The notes: generated by a model not told the origin, from the sequence alone. Shown: positions 8,837-17,552, counted from the first letter of the stretch. The stretch: DNA of 64,000 bases from Azospirillum brasilense (GCF_003349955.1 NZ_QLKQ01000008.1:1-64000); one strand, 5' to 3'. Program-made: numbers and translations.

Positions 8837-9685
8837 ATGACCGAAACCGCCGCGAAGCTGCCCGCCGATCCGACCCTGGACCCGCTGGCGCCCGATCCCC
8901 GCAAGCCCGCCGACCTCCGCATCGCCTTCTGCGCGGCGAACACGGAAGAGGCGATGCGGGCGCGCACCCGGCTGGTCCACCGCTACGGCAACGCGCCGCT
9001 GGAGGACGCCGATGTCGTCGTGGCGCTGGGCGGCGACGGCTTCCTGTTGGAGACGCTGCACCGCGCGCTGAAGCGCGACGGGCACAACCCGCCGCCGGTC
9101 TACGGCATGAACCGGGGATCGGTCGGCTTCCTCCTGAACGTTTTCCGCGAGGACGAACTGGCCGAACGGCTGGCCAGCGCCCAGAGCGTCACGCTGCACC
9201 CCCTGCGCATGAGGGCCACCCGCTGCAACGGCGAGCAGGTGGAGGCGCTGGGAATCAACGAGGTGTCGATGCTGCGCGAGACGCGGCAGGCCTCGAAGCT
9301 GCGCATCACCGTGGACGGAGTCGTCCGTCTGCCGGAGCTGATCTGCGACGGGGTGCTGGTCGCCACCCCCGCCGGCAGCACCGCCTACAACCTGTCCGCC
9401 CACGGACCGATCATCCCGCTGGGCGCCGGGGTGCTGGCGCTGACCCCCATCAGCTCCTTCCGGCCACGGCGCTGGCGCGGCGCGCTGCTGCCGCACAGCT
9501 CCAAGATCACCGTGGACATCCTGGAGGAGGTCAAGCGCCCGGTCAGCGCCGTGGCCGACTCGACCGAGGTGCGCGAGGTCATCCGTGTCGATGTGGAAGA
9601 AGCGCGCGACGTCGCGCTGACCCTGCTGTTCGACCCGGAGCTGAACTTCGAGGAGCGGATCCTGAAGGAGCAGTTCTCGCCGTAA
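8837..9685 (+). CDS. nadK: NAD kinase
   Basis: A 282-residue ATP-NAD kinase making NADP. The diagnostic GGDG motif is at residues 65-68 ([14 protein letters not shown]), the NE motif is in [10 protein letters not shown], and the Gly-rich substrate loop is [20 protein letters not shown]. The compact alphaproteobacterial form lacks a long N-terminal extension. It starts at ATG 8837, shortly after the palindromic repeat that separates it from moaA. Confidence 0.96.
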   Translation: MTETAAKLPADPTLDPLAPDPRKPADLRIAFCAANTEEAMRARTRLVHRYGNAPLEDADVVVALGGDGFLLETLHRALKRDGHNPPPVYGMNRGSVGFLLNVFREDELAERLASAQSVTLHPLRMRATRCNGEQVEALGINEVSMLRETRQASKLRITVDGVVRLPELICDGVLVATPAGSTAYNLSAHGPIIPLGAGVLALTPISSFRPRRWRGALLPHSSKITVDILEEVKRPVSAVADSTEVREVIRVDVEEARDVALTLLFDPELNFEERILKEQFSP

Positions 9686-9709
9686 CCGCCCCCCTTCCCC
9701 GCCCGGCCT

Positions 9710-10576
9710 TTACTCCGCGGCGCGGCGCGCGGTGTTCGCCTGCGCGTGGGCGCAGATGCGGCGGGTCAGCGTGGTCAGGTCGGCCTGGAGCCGGGCGAAA
9801 CCCTCGTTCCGCTCCAGAGTCTCCTCGTTCATGTAGAGGCGCCGGTTGATTTCGAGCTGGAGGGAATGGCGGCCTCGCGCCGGGTCGGAATGGCGCGACA
9901 CCAGCTCGACCCCCTTGAAGGGATGGTTCCGCGCCACCTTGTAGCCGAGGCCGGTCAGCACCTTCTCCACCAGAGCGGTGAAGCCGGGTTCGCAGGTGGT
10001 GCCGTCGCGGTCGCCCAGCACGAAATCCATGCCCAGCTTGTGCGCCGCCCCCGGCCCGACCGCGGAGGGCATGGAATGGCAGTCGACATGCCAGACGGCG
10101 CCGAACCGGGCGGCCAGATCGTCCATCACGCTGGCGACCTGGAAGTGATAGGGCCGGTAGTAGCGGTCGATGCGCTCCGCCACCTCGGCGACCGAGAGCC
10201 GCCCGTCGTAGAGCGGCATCCCCGGACGGCACAACGTGCGGATCAGCCCCATGCCGGCGGCGCTCTTCTCCGTCGGTCGCAGCGGTTCGGGCCAACGCCC
10301 GTCGAGAAGCGCCGGGTCGATGTCGTCGATGGCCCGGTTCGCGTCGATGTAGGTGCGCGGGAACAGGGCGCAGAGCAGCGTCGCGCCATGCTCCGGCGCG
10401 TGGGCGAACAGCTCGTCCACATGGGTGTCCTCGGCCTGCCGCAGGGTGGACAGCGGACAGACGAAGGCGAAGTCGCGCGGGTAGACGGTGCCGCTGTGCG
10501 GTGAATCGAAGAACACCGGCAGGCGCGGGACGATCGGATCGTTGCGGACGAGCACGTCCTCGATCACGAAACTCAT
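9710..10576 (-). CDS. N-formylglutamate amidohydrolase family protein
   Basis: A 288-residue zinc hydrolase of the N-formylglutamate amidohydrolase (HutG/DUF1186-like FGase) family, which releases glutamate and formate in histidine breakdown. Seen: FFDSPHSGTVYP near the N-terminus, HVDCHSMPS with the expected metal His, LEINRRLYMNEE towards the end. It lies divergent from an AstE-like hydrolase, so the pair may act in amino acid salvage, but other hut genes are absent here. Start chosen at ATG 10576, giving MSFVIEDVLVRN; upstream extension is not conserved in character. Confidence 0.9.
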   Translation of the reverse strand: MSFVIEDVLVRNDPIVPRLPVFFDSPHSGTVYPRDFAFVCPLSTLRQAEDTHVDELFAHAPEHGATLLCALFPRTYIDANRAIDDIDPALLDGRWPEPLRPTEKSAAGMGLIRTLCRPGMPLYDGRLSVAEVAERIDRYYRPYHFQVASVMDDLAARFGAVWHVDCHSMPSAVGPGAAHKLGMDFVLGDRDGTTCEPGFTALVEKVLTGLGYKVARNHPFKGVELVSRHSDPARGRHSLQLEINRRLYMNEETLERNEGFARLQADLTTLTRRICAHAQANTARRAAE

Positions 10577-10739
10577 GGCTGACCCCGGTGTACCAACTGC
10601 GCCGACCGACCACGGCGCCTGCCCGGATGACGTAGCAGGACGCTGCGGCGGATGGATTCGGGTATAGACGATGGCCGGAAGCCCGTCGACCAAAAACCGT
10701 CATACGCCGGTAAGGCAAAGGACATGATGAAACGGGGAA

Positions 10740-11783
10740 ATGGCGGGGCTGGCGCGGCACCGGACTCTCCGCCATACTGACCGTTCGGCGAAAGCGCCCG
10801 GCACCGGCCAGACCCGCAAAGGCGAGATCCGCTTGACCGAATCCCTGCCACCGATCGAATTGACGCCGCCGGACATCGGCCCCTACCGCCGCGGCAACAC
10901 CGGCATCGACCATGTCACGACGCTGGAGTCCGGGCGCCCCGGTCCCCACGCCGTCATCGTGTCGCTGATCCACGGCAACGAGATCGGCGGGGCGGTGGCG
11001 ATGGACCGGCTGTTCCGGCTGGGCGTCCACCCAACCCGCGGGCGGCTGACCCTGGTCTTCGCCAACACCACCGCCTATCACGGCTTCGACGCCGAACGCC
11101 CCTACGCCTCCCGCTTCGTCGACGAGGACATGAACCGCGTCTGGTCGCCGGAGGTTCTCGACGGACCGCGCGACAGCGTGGAACTGCGCCGCGCCCGGCA
11201 GCTCCGCCCGGTGTTCGACGCCGCGGACGTCATCCTCGATCTGCATTCCATGACGGCGGACACGCCGCCCCTGACGCTGTGCGGGCGGACCGACCGCGCC
11301 CGCGCCCTGGCCCGCCGGCTCGGCCACCCGGCCTGGATCGTCGCGGATGAAGGGCACGCGGCGGGGCGGCGGGTGATCGATTACGCGGACTTCGCCGAAG
11401 CGGACGGGCGGCGCACCGCCATCCTGGTCGAATGCGGTCAGCACTGGCGGAACGAGACGGCGCTGGTCGCCCTGGAGAGCGCCATGCGCTTCCTGCTCGC
11501 CCAGGAGATGATCGACCCGTCGCTGGCCGACCGTCACATCCGCCGCCACCCCGATCCGCTGCGCACCGTCGAGGTGACCGAGGCGGTGACCGCGGAAACC
11601 GACGAGTTCTTCTTCGACGAGCCTTACGTGGGCATGGAAATCATTCCCCGGGCCGGAACGGTCCTGGGCCATGACGGCAGCCGCCCGGTCGTGACGCCAT
11701 ACGACGACTGCGTGCTGATCATGCCGGCCCGGCGCCCCAAATCCGGGCAGACCGCCGTCCGGCTGGGGCGGATCGTTCCTTGA
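10740..11783 (+). CDS. Succinylglutamate desuccinylase/aspartoacylase family protein
   Basis: A 347-residue zinc carboxypeptidase-fold deacylase (AstE/AspA family). The zinc motif HGNE lies in VIVSLIHGNEIGGAVAMD, the second ligand His in VILDLHSMTAD, and the catalytic Glu region in TAILVECGQHW. The C-terminal beta domain (EIIPRAGTVLGHDGSRPVVTPYDDCVLIMP) fits the family. The exact acyl-amino acid is not predictable. ATG 10740 is used; a TTG at 10833 would remove 31 poorly conserved-looking residues and could be the true start. The downstream AbrB gene begins 19 bases after the stop, suggesting co-transcription. Confidence 0.88.
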   Translation: MAGLARHRTLRHTDRSAKAPGTGQTRKGEIRLTESLPPIELTPPDIGPYRRGNTGIDHVTTLESGRPGPHAVIVSLIHGNEIGGAVAMDRLFRLGVHPTRGRLTLVFANTTAYHGFDAERPYASRFVDEDMNRVWSPEVLDGPRDSVELRRARQLRPVFDAADVILDLHSMTADTPPLTLCGRTDRARALARRLGHPAWIVADEGHAAGRRVIDYADFAEADGRRTAILVECGQHWRNETALVALESAMRFLLAQEMIDPSLADRHIRRHPDPLRTVEVTEAVTAETDEFFFDEPYVGMEIIPRAGTVLGHDGSRPVVTPYDDCVLIMPARRPKSGQTAVRLGRIVP

Positions 11784-11802
11784 ACCGAACTCAATACACG
11801 GC

Positions 11803-12864
11803 ATGACCATCGGACCGGGGCTCCGGCCCGTCGCGCTCGCCCTCGCGCTGGGAACGGCGGGGGGCGCGCTGTTCAGCCATTTCCACCTTCCGCTGGCCTG
11901 GATGATCGGCGCCATGACCGCCACCACGGTCGCCGCCATGGCCGGTGTCGCGCTGCATGTGCCGAAGCCGCTGCGCAACGCCATGATCATGATCCTCGGC
12001 GTGATGCTGGGCAGCGGCTTCACCCCCGATATCCTGGCACGGCTTGGCGAGTGGAGCCTGTCGCTGGGCGCGCTGGCCGTCTATCTCGTGCTGGCGACCA
12101 CGCTTGGCGTGCAGTACCTGCGCCGTGCGGCCCGGCTGGACCCGCCCACCTCCTTCTTCACCGCCACCCCCGGCGGGCTGAACGAGATGGTGATGGTCGG
12201 CACCCAGATGGGCGGCGACAGCCGGACCATGGCGCTGTCCCACGCGCTGCGGGTGATGCTGGTGGTGCTGGTGATCCCCTTCGCCTTCCAGGCGCTGGGC
12301 CTCTACGACCCGGCGCGGCGCGGCGCGCTCGGCCCGCCCCTGCTGTCGCTCGCCCCGCTGGACGTGGCGCTGCTGTCCGCCTGTGCATTGGGCTATCCTC
12401 TGGCGAAGCTGCTGCGGATTCCCGCCGCCCAGATCGTCGGGCCGATGCTGCTGTCCGCCGCGATCCACCTCGCCGGGCTGACCGAGGGCAAGCCGCCGGG
12501 CGTTCTGGTCGCCGCGGCCCAGGTGGTGATCGGGGCGTCGCTGGGCTGCCGCTTCACCGGGTTGAACATCCGCCGCATCGGGCGCGACGGGCTGACCGCG
12601 CTGGGCCTCACCGGGCTGATGCTGCTGGTCACCACGGCGGCGGCCTGGATGGTCGACGAGGCGACGGGGTTGGGACTGGCCGCGCTGATCCTCGCCTTCG
12701 CGCCGGGCGGGCTGGCCGAGATGACGCTGGTCGCGCTGGCGCTGAACATCGACGTGGCGCTGGTCGCCACCCACCACATGGTGCGCATCATCCTGATCGT
12801 GACGCTGGCGCCCGGTGTCTACCTGCTGTGGCGCAAGTGGCGGTCCCGCCACGGCCAAGCCTGA
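11803..12864 (+). CDS. AbrB family membrane protein (putative transporter/regulator)
   Basis: A 353-residue polytopic inner-membrane protein of the AbrB duplication family (sometimes labelled putative ammonia monooxygenase). Internal duplication is visible: paired GxxxG-type segments (FHLPLAWMIGAMTATTV and LRIPAAQIVGPMLLSA) and paired pore-like motifs (ATPGGLNEMVMVG and FAPGGLAEMTLVAL). About ten hydrophobic helices can be drawn. Physiological substrate unknown. It probably forms an operon with the preceding deacylase. Confidence 0.88.
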   Translation: MTIGPGLRPVALALALGTAGGALFSHFHLPLAWMIGAMTATTVAAMAGVALHVPKPLRNAMIMILGVMLGSGFTPDILARLGEWSLSLGALAVYLVLATTLGVQYLRRAARLDPPTSFFTATPGGLNEMVMVGTQMGGDSRTMALSHALRVMLVVLVIPFAFQALGLYDPARRGALGPPLLSLAPLDVALLSACALGYPLAKLLRIPAAQIVGPMLLSAAIHLAGLTEGKPPGVLVAAAQVVIGASLGCRFTGLNIRRIGRDGLTALGLTGLMLLVTTAAAWMVDEATGLGLAALILAFAPGGLAEMTLVALALNIDVALVATHHMVRIILIVTLAPGVYLLWRKWRSRHGQA

Positions 12865-12962
12865 CGAGTCGCCGCCGAGCCTGCCAGCCAATCCGTCGCA
12901 CACGCATGTGTGGAGTTTCCGTTGCACCCGTCCCGCACCCCGTGCGAGGTGGAGGCGCGGAC

Positions 12963-12984
12963 GGGTGGTGGAGTGCCACCACCC
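12963..12984 (+). promoter_or_regulatory. Hairpin upstream of small peptide locus, copy 1
   Basis: A perfect 9-bp inverted repeat GGGTGGTGG-AGTG-CCACCACCC ends 26 bases before the peptide ATG at 13011, just upstream of the AGGAGG ribosome-binding region. The equivalent position in copy 2 (44017-44039) carries GGGCGGCGG-ATCGG-CCACCGCCC, where the fourth pair has changed from T-A to C-G, i.e. a compensatory change. This suggests an RNA structure controlling translation or stability. Confidence 0.6.
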
Positions 12985-13010
12985 CGCCGCTCAACGAGGA
13001 GGCTCGGAGG

Positions 13011-13088
13011 ATGAAGGAAATCCTCGGTCTCCTGATCCTGCTGCTCCAGATCGTCAAGGCGATCCTTGATCTTCTGAACCGGCAGTGA
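13011..13088 (+). CDS. Small hydrophobic amphipathic peptide, copy 1
   Basis: A 25-residue peptide beginning MKEILGLLILLL, continuing QIVKAILDLLNRQ. It is Leu/Ile-rich with a charged or polar residue every three to four positions, so it should form a single amphipathic or membrane helix. A strong ribosome-binding sequence (aacgaggaggctcggagg) abuts the ATG. A second locus at 43915-43989 (minus) encodes MEKILTLLILLV-RLIKDILDLLNR: 17 of 24 residues match, with synonymous third-base changes (CTT/CTC, CGG/CGC) and no frame-breaking indels, which supports real coding. Both copies sit between similar hairpins. It resembles type I toxins (Ibs, TisB) or phenol-soluble-modulin-like peptides in style, but I recognise no named family. 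Function not known. Confidence 0.65.
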   Translation: MKEILGLLILLLQIVKAILDLLNRQ

Positions 13089-13095
13089 TCGGGCC

Positions 13096-13126
13096 GGGAG
13101 GCGGGGGATAGCAGCCCCTGCCTCCC
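13096..13126 (+). terminator. Strong hairpin downstream of small peptide, copy 1
   Basis: A 12-bp stem GGGAGGCGGGGG / CCCCTGCCTCCC (one G-U pair) with loop atagcag starts 8 bases after the peptide stop. The same hairpin follows copy 2, where the G-U is an A-T pair. There is no T-tract; the conserved bases AGCCTGATGATG follow instead. It is either an atypical terminator or a stabilising 3' structure. Confidence 0.6.
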
Positions 13127-13171
13127 AAGCCTGATGATGGCGCCGAGCCCGCCCGATTGCAAGCCATCCGA

Positions 13172-13705
13172 TCATTTCACGGGAGGTTTACCCTTTTCCC
13201 ACTGGGGGTTCGTGTCGATCAGCGGGACGCTGGAGATGGCCATCTTCGCCGAGGCGTCCTTCACCTGCCGGCTGTAGACGACGTAGATCAGCGTGTCGTT
13301 CACCCGGTCGTAGATGCGGCGGATGGCGATGGACTTGAAGACCAGGCTCTTGCGCTCGGAAAAGACCTCCTCGCCCTTCTGCGACAGCTCGATATCACCG
13401 ATCACCAGCGGCCCGGTGCGCCGACAGGCGATGGAGGCGTTGGACGGGTCCTCGAACCAGTTCCCCTTGGTCAGCCGGTCGAGCACGCTGCGGTCGAAAT
13501 CCACCAGATGGCAGGTGATCCCCTTCACCTTCGGGTCCTCGATCGCCTGAACCTGGAGCCCGTTGCCGGTCCAGTCGTTGGAGAAGCGCCCGACGACGGC
13601 GTCCTCGGCCGAAGCAGCGGTGGAGGCGGCCATCGGTGGCAGCACGGATAGCGCCAGGACCATCAGGCCGCGGCGAACGTTTATCGAAGGGAACGGGCTG
13701 CGCAT
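13172..13705 (-). CDS. creA: CreA family periplasmic protein
   Basis: A 177-residue exported protein of the CreA family (function unknown, named for its position next to creBCD in E. coli). It has a signal peptide (hydrophobic VLALSVLPPMAASTAASA, cleavage near ASA-ED). The family core follows: VGRFSNDWTGNGLQVQAIEDPKVKG, ITCHLVDFDR, then SIACRRTGPL, with the two Cys probably bridged in the periplasm. Length is normal. It is convergent with the small peptide locus. Confidence 0.92.
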   Translation of the reverse strand: MRSPFPSINVRRGLMVLALSVLPPMAASTAASAEDAVVGRFSNDWTGNGLQVQAIEDPKVKGITCHLVDFDRSVLDRLTKGNWFEDPSNASIACRRTGPLVIGDIELSQKGEEVFSERKSLVFKSIAIRRIYDRVNDTLIYVVYSRQVKDASAKMAISSVPLIDTNPQWEKGKPPVK

Positions 13706-13832
13706 CTCGTGGAACTCCGGTCATCGCGAAGCGGGGCCGCGTGGGCGCGGTCCTGGAATACCCCTAAATCGGGCGGGGGTCCGGCGCCGTCAAGCGTCCC
13801 CCGGCCCGCTACTCCCGGAGTGCCTGCCCCCG

Positions 13833-14945
13833 ATGAGCGACCGAACGATCGATCCGCCCCTGACCCCGCCGCCGGAGCCGGTGACCGAGCCCCTGCCCCC
13901 GGCCCGGAACCCCCGCGACCCGACGCGGGTGGCGGTGATGGGGCTGTTCGTCATCGCGCTGCTGTTCACGGTGTATTTCGGGCGCGACGTGCTGCTGCCG
14001 ATCATGCTGGCGCTGATCCTCAGCCTGCTGCTGCGGCCCTGCGTGCGCGGCCTCTACCGGCTCGGCCTGCCGGAGGCGCTGGGTGCGGCGGTGGTGGTGC
14101 TCCTGGTCATGTCCGCCGGGCTGGGCGCCATCTACACGCTGACCACCCCGGCCACCGAATGGGTCAACCGGATGCCCCGCGTGGTTCATGAGCTGGAGTT
14201 CAAGCTGGGCGACATCCGCGAAGGGATCGAGCGCGCCCGCGACGCCTCCCGCCAGATCGAGCAGATGGCCGCCGACCGCAACGGGGCGACGCGGGAGGTG
14301 GTGGTGCGCGGCCCCTCGCTGGCCGAGCAGGTGCTGCATCAGGCGGAGGCGGTGATCGCCAACGTGGTGATCCTTCTGGTGCTGCTCTATTTCTTCCTGG
14401 CCCGAGGGCGGCAGAGCCTGGAGGCGCTGATCGGCACGATGCGCGACGTCGACGACCGCGTGCATTACGCCATGGTCGCCGCCACGGTGCAGCAGAACAT
14501 CGCCGCCTATCTGGCGACCATCACGGTCATCAACATCGGGCTCGGCCTGGCGACGACGCTGGCGATGTGGCTGTGGGGTGTGCCCAACGCGGCGTTGTGG
14601 GGAACGCTGGCCGGCCTCATCAACTACGTCCCCTTCATCGGGCCGGCGGTGATGACGGCGGTTCTGTTCCTGGTCTCGGCGCTCACCTTCGACGGAGGCG
14701 CGCACATCTTCGGGCCGCCGCTGACCTTCGTGGCGCTGACGATGATGGAGGGCAACTTCCTGACCCCGATGATCGTCGGACGGCGGCTGGCGCTGAACCC
14801 CATCGCGGTGTTCGTGTCCATCCTGTTCTGGGGCTGGATGTGGGGCATCCCCGGCGCCCTGCTGGCGGTGCCGATCCTGGCGATCCTGAAGATCCTGTTC
14901 GACGCGCACGAGCCGCTGAAACCTTTCGGCGCCCTGCTCGGCTGA
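13833..14945 (+). CDS. AI-2E family transporter (PerM-like permease)
   Basis: A 370-residue polytopic membrane protein of the AI-2E/PerM family. After a Pro-rich cytoplasmic tail, helices appear at VMGLFVIALLFTVYFGRDVLLP and ALILSLLLRPCVRGLYRLG. A soluble helical region of about 90 residues follows (TPATEWVNRMPRVVHELEFKL), then five to six C-terminal helices including the signature GLINYVPFIGPAVM and a terminal IPGALLAVPILAILKI. Members export small molecules or act as Na+/H+ antiporters; substrate unknown. Start ATG 13833 is chosen since upstream codons lie in the promoter of the divergent creA. Confidence 0.9.
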   Translation: MSDRTIDPPLTPPPEPVTEPLPPARNPRDPTRVAVMGLFVIALLFTVYFGRDVLLPIMLALILSLLLRPCVRGLYRLGLPEALGAAVVVLLVMSAGLGAIYTLTTPATEWVNRMPRVVHELEFKLGDIREGIERARDASRQIEQMAADRNGATREVVVRGPSLAEQVLHQAEAVIANVVILLVLLYFFLARGRQSLEALIGTMRDVDDRVHYAMVAATVQQNIAAYLATITVINIGLGLATTLAMWLWGVPNAALWGTLAGLINYVPFIGPAVMTAVLFLVSALTFDGGAHIFGPPLTFVALTMMEGNFLTPMIVGRRLALNPIAVFVSILFWGWMWGIPGALLAVPILAILKILFDAHEPLKPFGALLG

Positions 14946-15005
14946 CGCTGTGGCTCTGGCCGGGACGGCGCGGCCGTGGCATGGTCGGAAGGAGGAAACG
15001 ACCGG

Positions 15006-16043
15006 ATGGGAGGTGGGGTGATGGTGGTCAGCGGTTTGACACTCTTCGTCATCGCGCTTCTGATCTTCGCACTGGCGCTGGTTCTGCTCGGCGTGCGAAC
15101 CGTGCCGCAGGGCCAGGAGTGGACGGTGGAGCGGTTCGGCCGCTACACCCGCACGCTCCAGCCGGGCCTGCACCTGCTGCTGCCGCTGGTCGACCGCATC
15201 GGGCGCAAGCAGAGCATGATGGAAACGGTGCTCGACGTGCCCTCGCAGGAGGTCATCACCCGCGACAACGCCATGGTCACGGCGGACGGCGTCGTCTTCT
15301 TCCAGGTGATCGACGCCGCCAAGGCCTCCTACGAGGTCAACAACCTGGAACTGGCGATCCTCAACCTGACCATGACCAACACCCGCACGGTCATGGGCTC
15401 GATGGACCTGGACGAGCTGCTGTCGCAGCGCGACCAGATCAACGCCCGCCTGCTCGGCGTGGTGGACGAGGCGACCAGCCCCTGGGGCGTCAAGGTGACG
15501 CGCATCGAGATCCGCGACATCCAGCCGCCGCGCGACCTCGTGGACAGCATGGCCCGCCAGATGAAGGCGGAGCGCGACCGCCGCGCCTCCATCCTGGAAG
15601 CGGAGGGCCAGCGCCAGGCGGCCATCCTGCGGGCGGAGGGCGCCAAGCAGGCCGCCATCCTCCAGGCCGAAGGCCGGCGCGAGGCCGCATTCCGCGACGC
15701 CGAGGCGCGCGAGCGCTCCGCCCAGGCCGAGGCCGAGGCCACCCGGCTGGTCTCCGACGCCATCGCCGGGGGCAACGTCCAGGCCATCAACTACTTCGTC
15801 GCCCAGCGCTATGTGGACGCCCTGACCGCGGTGGCCGCGGCTCCGAACCAGAAGGTTCTGCTCATGCCGCTGGAGGCCGCCAACGTGATCGGCGCCATCG
15901 GCGGCATCGCGGAGATCGCCCGCGAAGCCTTCCCGAACCGCCCCCCGAATCCGCCGGCCTCCGCCCCGCCGCCGTCCCAGCGCGGCCCCTGGAATCGCGA
16001 AGAGCCGAACAGACGCGATGCGCCGGTGCCGCCGGAAACGTAA
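15006..16043 (+). CDS. SPFH/band 7 domain protein (stomatin/QmcA-like)
   Basis: A 345-residue membrane-anchored SPFH protein. A single N-terminal helix ([20 protein letters not shown]) is followed by the SPFH core ([33 protein letters not shown]) and a long Ala/Glu/Arg-rich coiled coil ([22 protein letters not shown]) with a Pro-rich tail. Such proteins form large rings at the inner membrane, often in a complex with an NfeD protein; an nfeD-like gene follows 45 bases downstream. AGGAGG at 14990 supports ATG 15006; ATG 15021 is a possible alternative. Confidence 0.93.
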   Translation: MGGGVMVVSGLTLFVIALLIFALALVLLGVRTVPQGQEWTVERFGRYTRTLQPGLHLLLPLVDRIGRKQSMMETVLDVPSQEVITRDNAMVTADGVVFFQVIDAAKASYEVNNLELAILNLTMTNTRTVMGSMDLDELLSQRDQINARLLGVVDEATSPWGVKVTRIEIRDIQPPRDLVDSMARQMKAERDRRASILEAEGQRQAAILRAEGAKQAAILQAEGRREAAFRDAEARERSAQAEAEATRLVSDAIAGGNVQAINYFVAQRYVDALTAVAAAPNQKVLLMPLEAANVIGAIGGIAEIAREAFPNRPPNPPASAPPPSQRGPWNREEPNRRDAPVPPET

Positions 16044-16088
16044 GGTCGGGGTCGTGAGATTGGGCGAAATTCCGAAGGCGGACCCGCG

Positions 16089-16517
16089 ATGATCGAATTC
16101 TGGCACTGGTGGGTTCTGGCCGTGCTGCTCGGCGCGCTGGAGACGGTGGCGCCGGGGGCGGCCTTCCTCTGGCTGGGTGGCGCCGCCGCGCTGGTCGGCT
16201 TCGTGCTGCTGGTCTGGCCGTCCCTGCCGTGGGAACATCAAGGGCTGCTGTTCGCCCTGCTCGCCATCGCCGCGCTGGTGGGAACCCGCTTCCTGTCGCG
16301 CCGGTCAGCGCATACGACGCACACGCCGCATCTGAACCGCCGGACGGCGCAATACATCGGGACGCTGCACACGCTGGACGGCCCCATCGTCAACGGGCGG
16401 GGCCGGGCGCAGATCGGCGACGGGCTTTGGACCGTCGAGGGGCCCGACCTCCCCGCCGGAAGCCGCGTCCGCATCGTCGGCGCCGAAGGCACCCTGCTGA
16501 AGGTGGAGAAGGCCTAG
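16089..16517 (+). CDS. NfeD family membrane protein (short form)
   Basis: A 142-residue short NfeD protein. Two to three N-terminal helices (WVLAVLLGALETVAPGAAFLWLG, ALVGFVLLVWPSLPW, LLFALLAIAALVGTRFL) precede a C-terminal OB-fold domain (YIGTLHTLDGPIVNGRGRAQIGDGLWTVEG, ending RVRIVGAEGTLLKVEKA). It pairs with the upstream SPFH protein in one operon, the typical arrangement for a membrane-quality complex. Length fits the YbbK/YbbL-type short partner. Confidence 0.93.
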   Translation: MIEFWHWWVLAVLLGALETVAPGAAFLWLGGAAALVGFVLLVWPSLPWEHQGLLFALLAIAALVGTRFLSRRSAHTTHTPHLNRRTAQYIGTLHTLDGPIVNGRGRAQIGDGLWTVEGPDLPAGSRVRIVGAEGTLLKVEKA

Positions 16518-16724
16518 GCGCCAGCCGAAGCGGCGCGTCGGGGCTTCGGCCAGATCATGTTGGATTTGTTCGGCGTGGCGCTCCAGGCGCCGCGCCAGGG
16601 CGTCCATGCTGCCGTCGCCGGTGGCCGCGGCGCGCTCCGCCGCCTGACGGCTGAAGGCTTCCAGTTCCCGCGCCATGGCGCGGTAATCGGGAGCGCCGCC
16701 TCTCGATCCGGATGTCCCGTCCAT
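16305..16724 (-). CDS. Hypothetical helical protein, overlapping nfeD antisense
   Basis: The first 70 residues (from ATG 16724, MDGTSGSRGGAPDYRAMAREL, then QAAERAAATGDG and MDALARRLERHAEQI) show the GC-rich third positions and amphipathic helix pattern of a real protein. No stop occurs before 16305, so the reading frame would extend about 210 bases over the antisense strand of nfeD, where it looks like shadow sequence. It may be a real short gene with a long overlap. I recognise no family. Confidence 0.35.
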   Translation of the reverse strand: MDGTSGSRGGAPDYRAMARELEAFSRQAAERAAATGDGSMDALARRLERHAEQIQHDLAEAPTRRFGWRLGLLHLQQGAFGADDADAASGGEVGPLDGPKPVADLRPAPPVDDGAVQRVQRPDVLRRPAVQMRRVRRMR

Positions 16725-16881
16725 GGCCCCCGCCATGCTGCATTGCCGCAAACTACGAGGGTATGCTGGCACAGCGGGAGGGTGTCTGGAATCGGGCTTA
16801 CGGCGGGTTCGGCTTCTCTTTCGGCACAGCGGAGTCGGCCCTTAGGTCCCTCCGCCTATGCTCTTCCGCAGAGTGGTGGAG

Positions 16882-17298
16882 TCAGTCGATCAGCTCATCC
16901 AGGGTCGCCCGGACGACCTGAACGATTTCCCCGCCATAATGGCTGACGTCGAGGTCGCGGGCGCCGACGATGATGGACAGCTCGCGCTCCGTCGTGGGAG
17001 CGAAGCGGGCGATTTCCGGCACCAGCTCGTCCGCCAGGATGGCGTCGCGCGGCAGCCCTTCGCCGGCCGCCCTGCGGTCCCGCCAACCGTTGAGGGCGGC
17101 GTTGATCGCGGCCTCGATCTGGAGGGATTCCTCCTTGCGCTTCAGGTCCTTGTAAAGCACGAGAACACGCCACGCGCCGTCGGCGTAGGCGGTGTCGATG
17201 CGCTGCACCTCGACCGTGCGCAGGAAGGAGGACAGGTGCCCCTGCGCCTCGTCCGCGCTCGCGTCGGGGATCATGAAGGTGCGGATTTCAGTGGTCAT
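16882..17298 (-). CDS. HRDC domain-containing protein
   Basis: A 138-residue protein. The C-terminal ~80 residues match an HRDC fold: AALNGWRDRRAAGEGLPRDAILADELVPEIARF, then PTTERELSIIVG and SHYGGEIVQVVRATLDELI, the pattern seen at the ends of RecQ and RNase D. The N-terminal 50 residues (IRTFMIPDASADEAQGHLSSF) are a separate alpha/beta segment. No nuclease or helicase domain is attached, so it is a free-standing HRDC protein, probably nucleic-acid binding. ATG 17298 preferred over the longer form. Confidence 0.75.
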   Translation of the reverse strand: MTTEIRTFMIPDASADEAQGHLSSFLRTVEVQRIDTAYADGAWRVLVLYKDLKRKEESLQIEAAINAALNGWRDRRAAGEGLPRDAILADELVPEIARFAPTTERELSIIVGARDLDVSHYGGEIVQVVRATLDELID

Positions 17299-17552
17299 CC
17301 CAGTCCTCGATGCGTGCCTCGTCTTTTGCGCAAGACTACACGAAAGAGCCCGCACCCGGCTACTCCGGCACGATCCCGAGCGCTGCGCCCTTCGTCATAG
17401 GAGGTGCCAGCGGAAAACACGCCAGCGGAAAACACGGTGGAAAGCGGCGCGACGCGCGGGACCCAGCCCTTTCCCGAAGTGTTGGAGTCACCGGATATCA
17501 CGCGCCGCCGGGCGCATCGCTGGGCGCACCGCTGGGAGGGAGCAGAGGGACC

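Noticed and set aside
9579-12023. 814-codon minus-strand frame across nadK, the FGase and the AstE-like gene
   Set aside because: Shadow frame: real genes on both strands have clear motifs in other frames and this translation has none.
12819-13175. Antisense open frame over small peptide copy 1, similar in sequence to a plus-strand frame over copy 2
   Set aside because: The similarity follows from DNA conservation of the locus. The sense peptide has the ribosome-binding site and synonymous changes; the antisense frames differ in start position and have no ribosome-binding site.
13809-16241. 810-codon minus-strand frame opposite the AI-2E permease, SPFH and nfeD genes
   Set aside because: His/Gln/Arg-rich shadow sequence; the plus-strand genes have ribosome-binding sites and family motifs.
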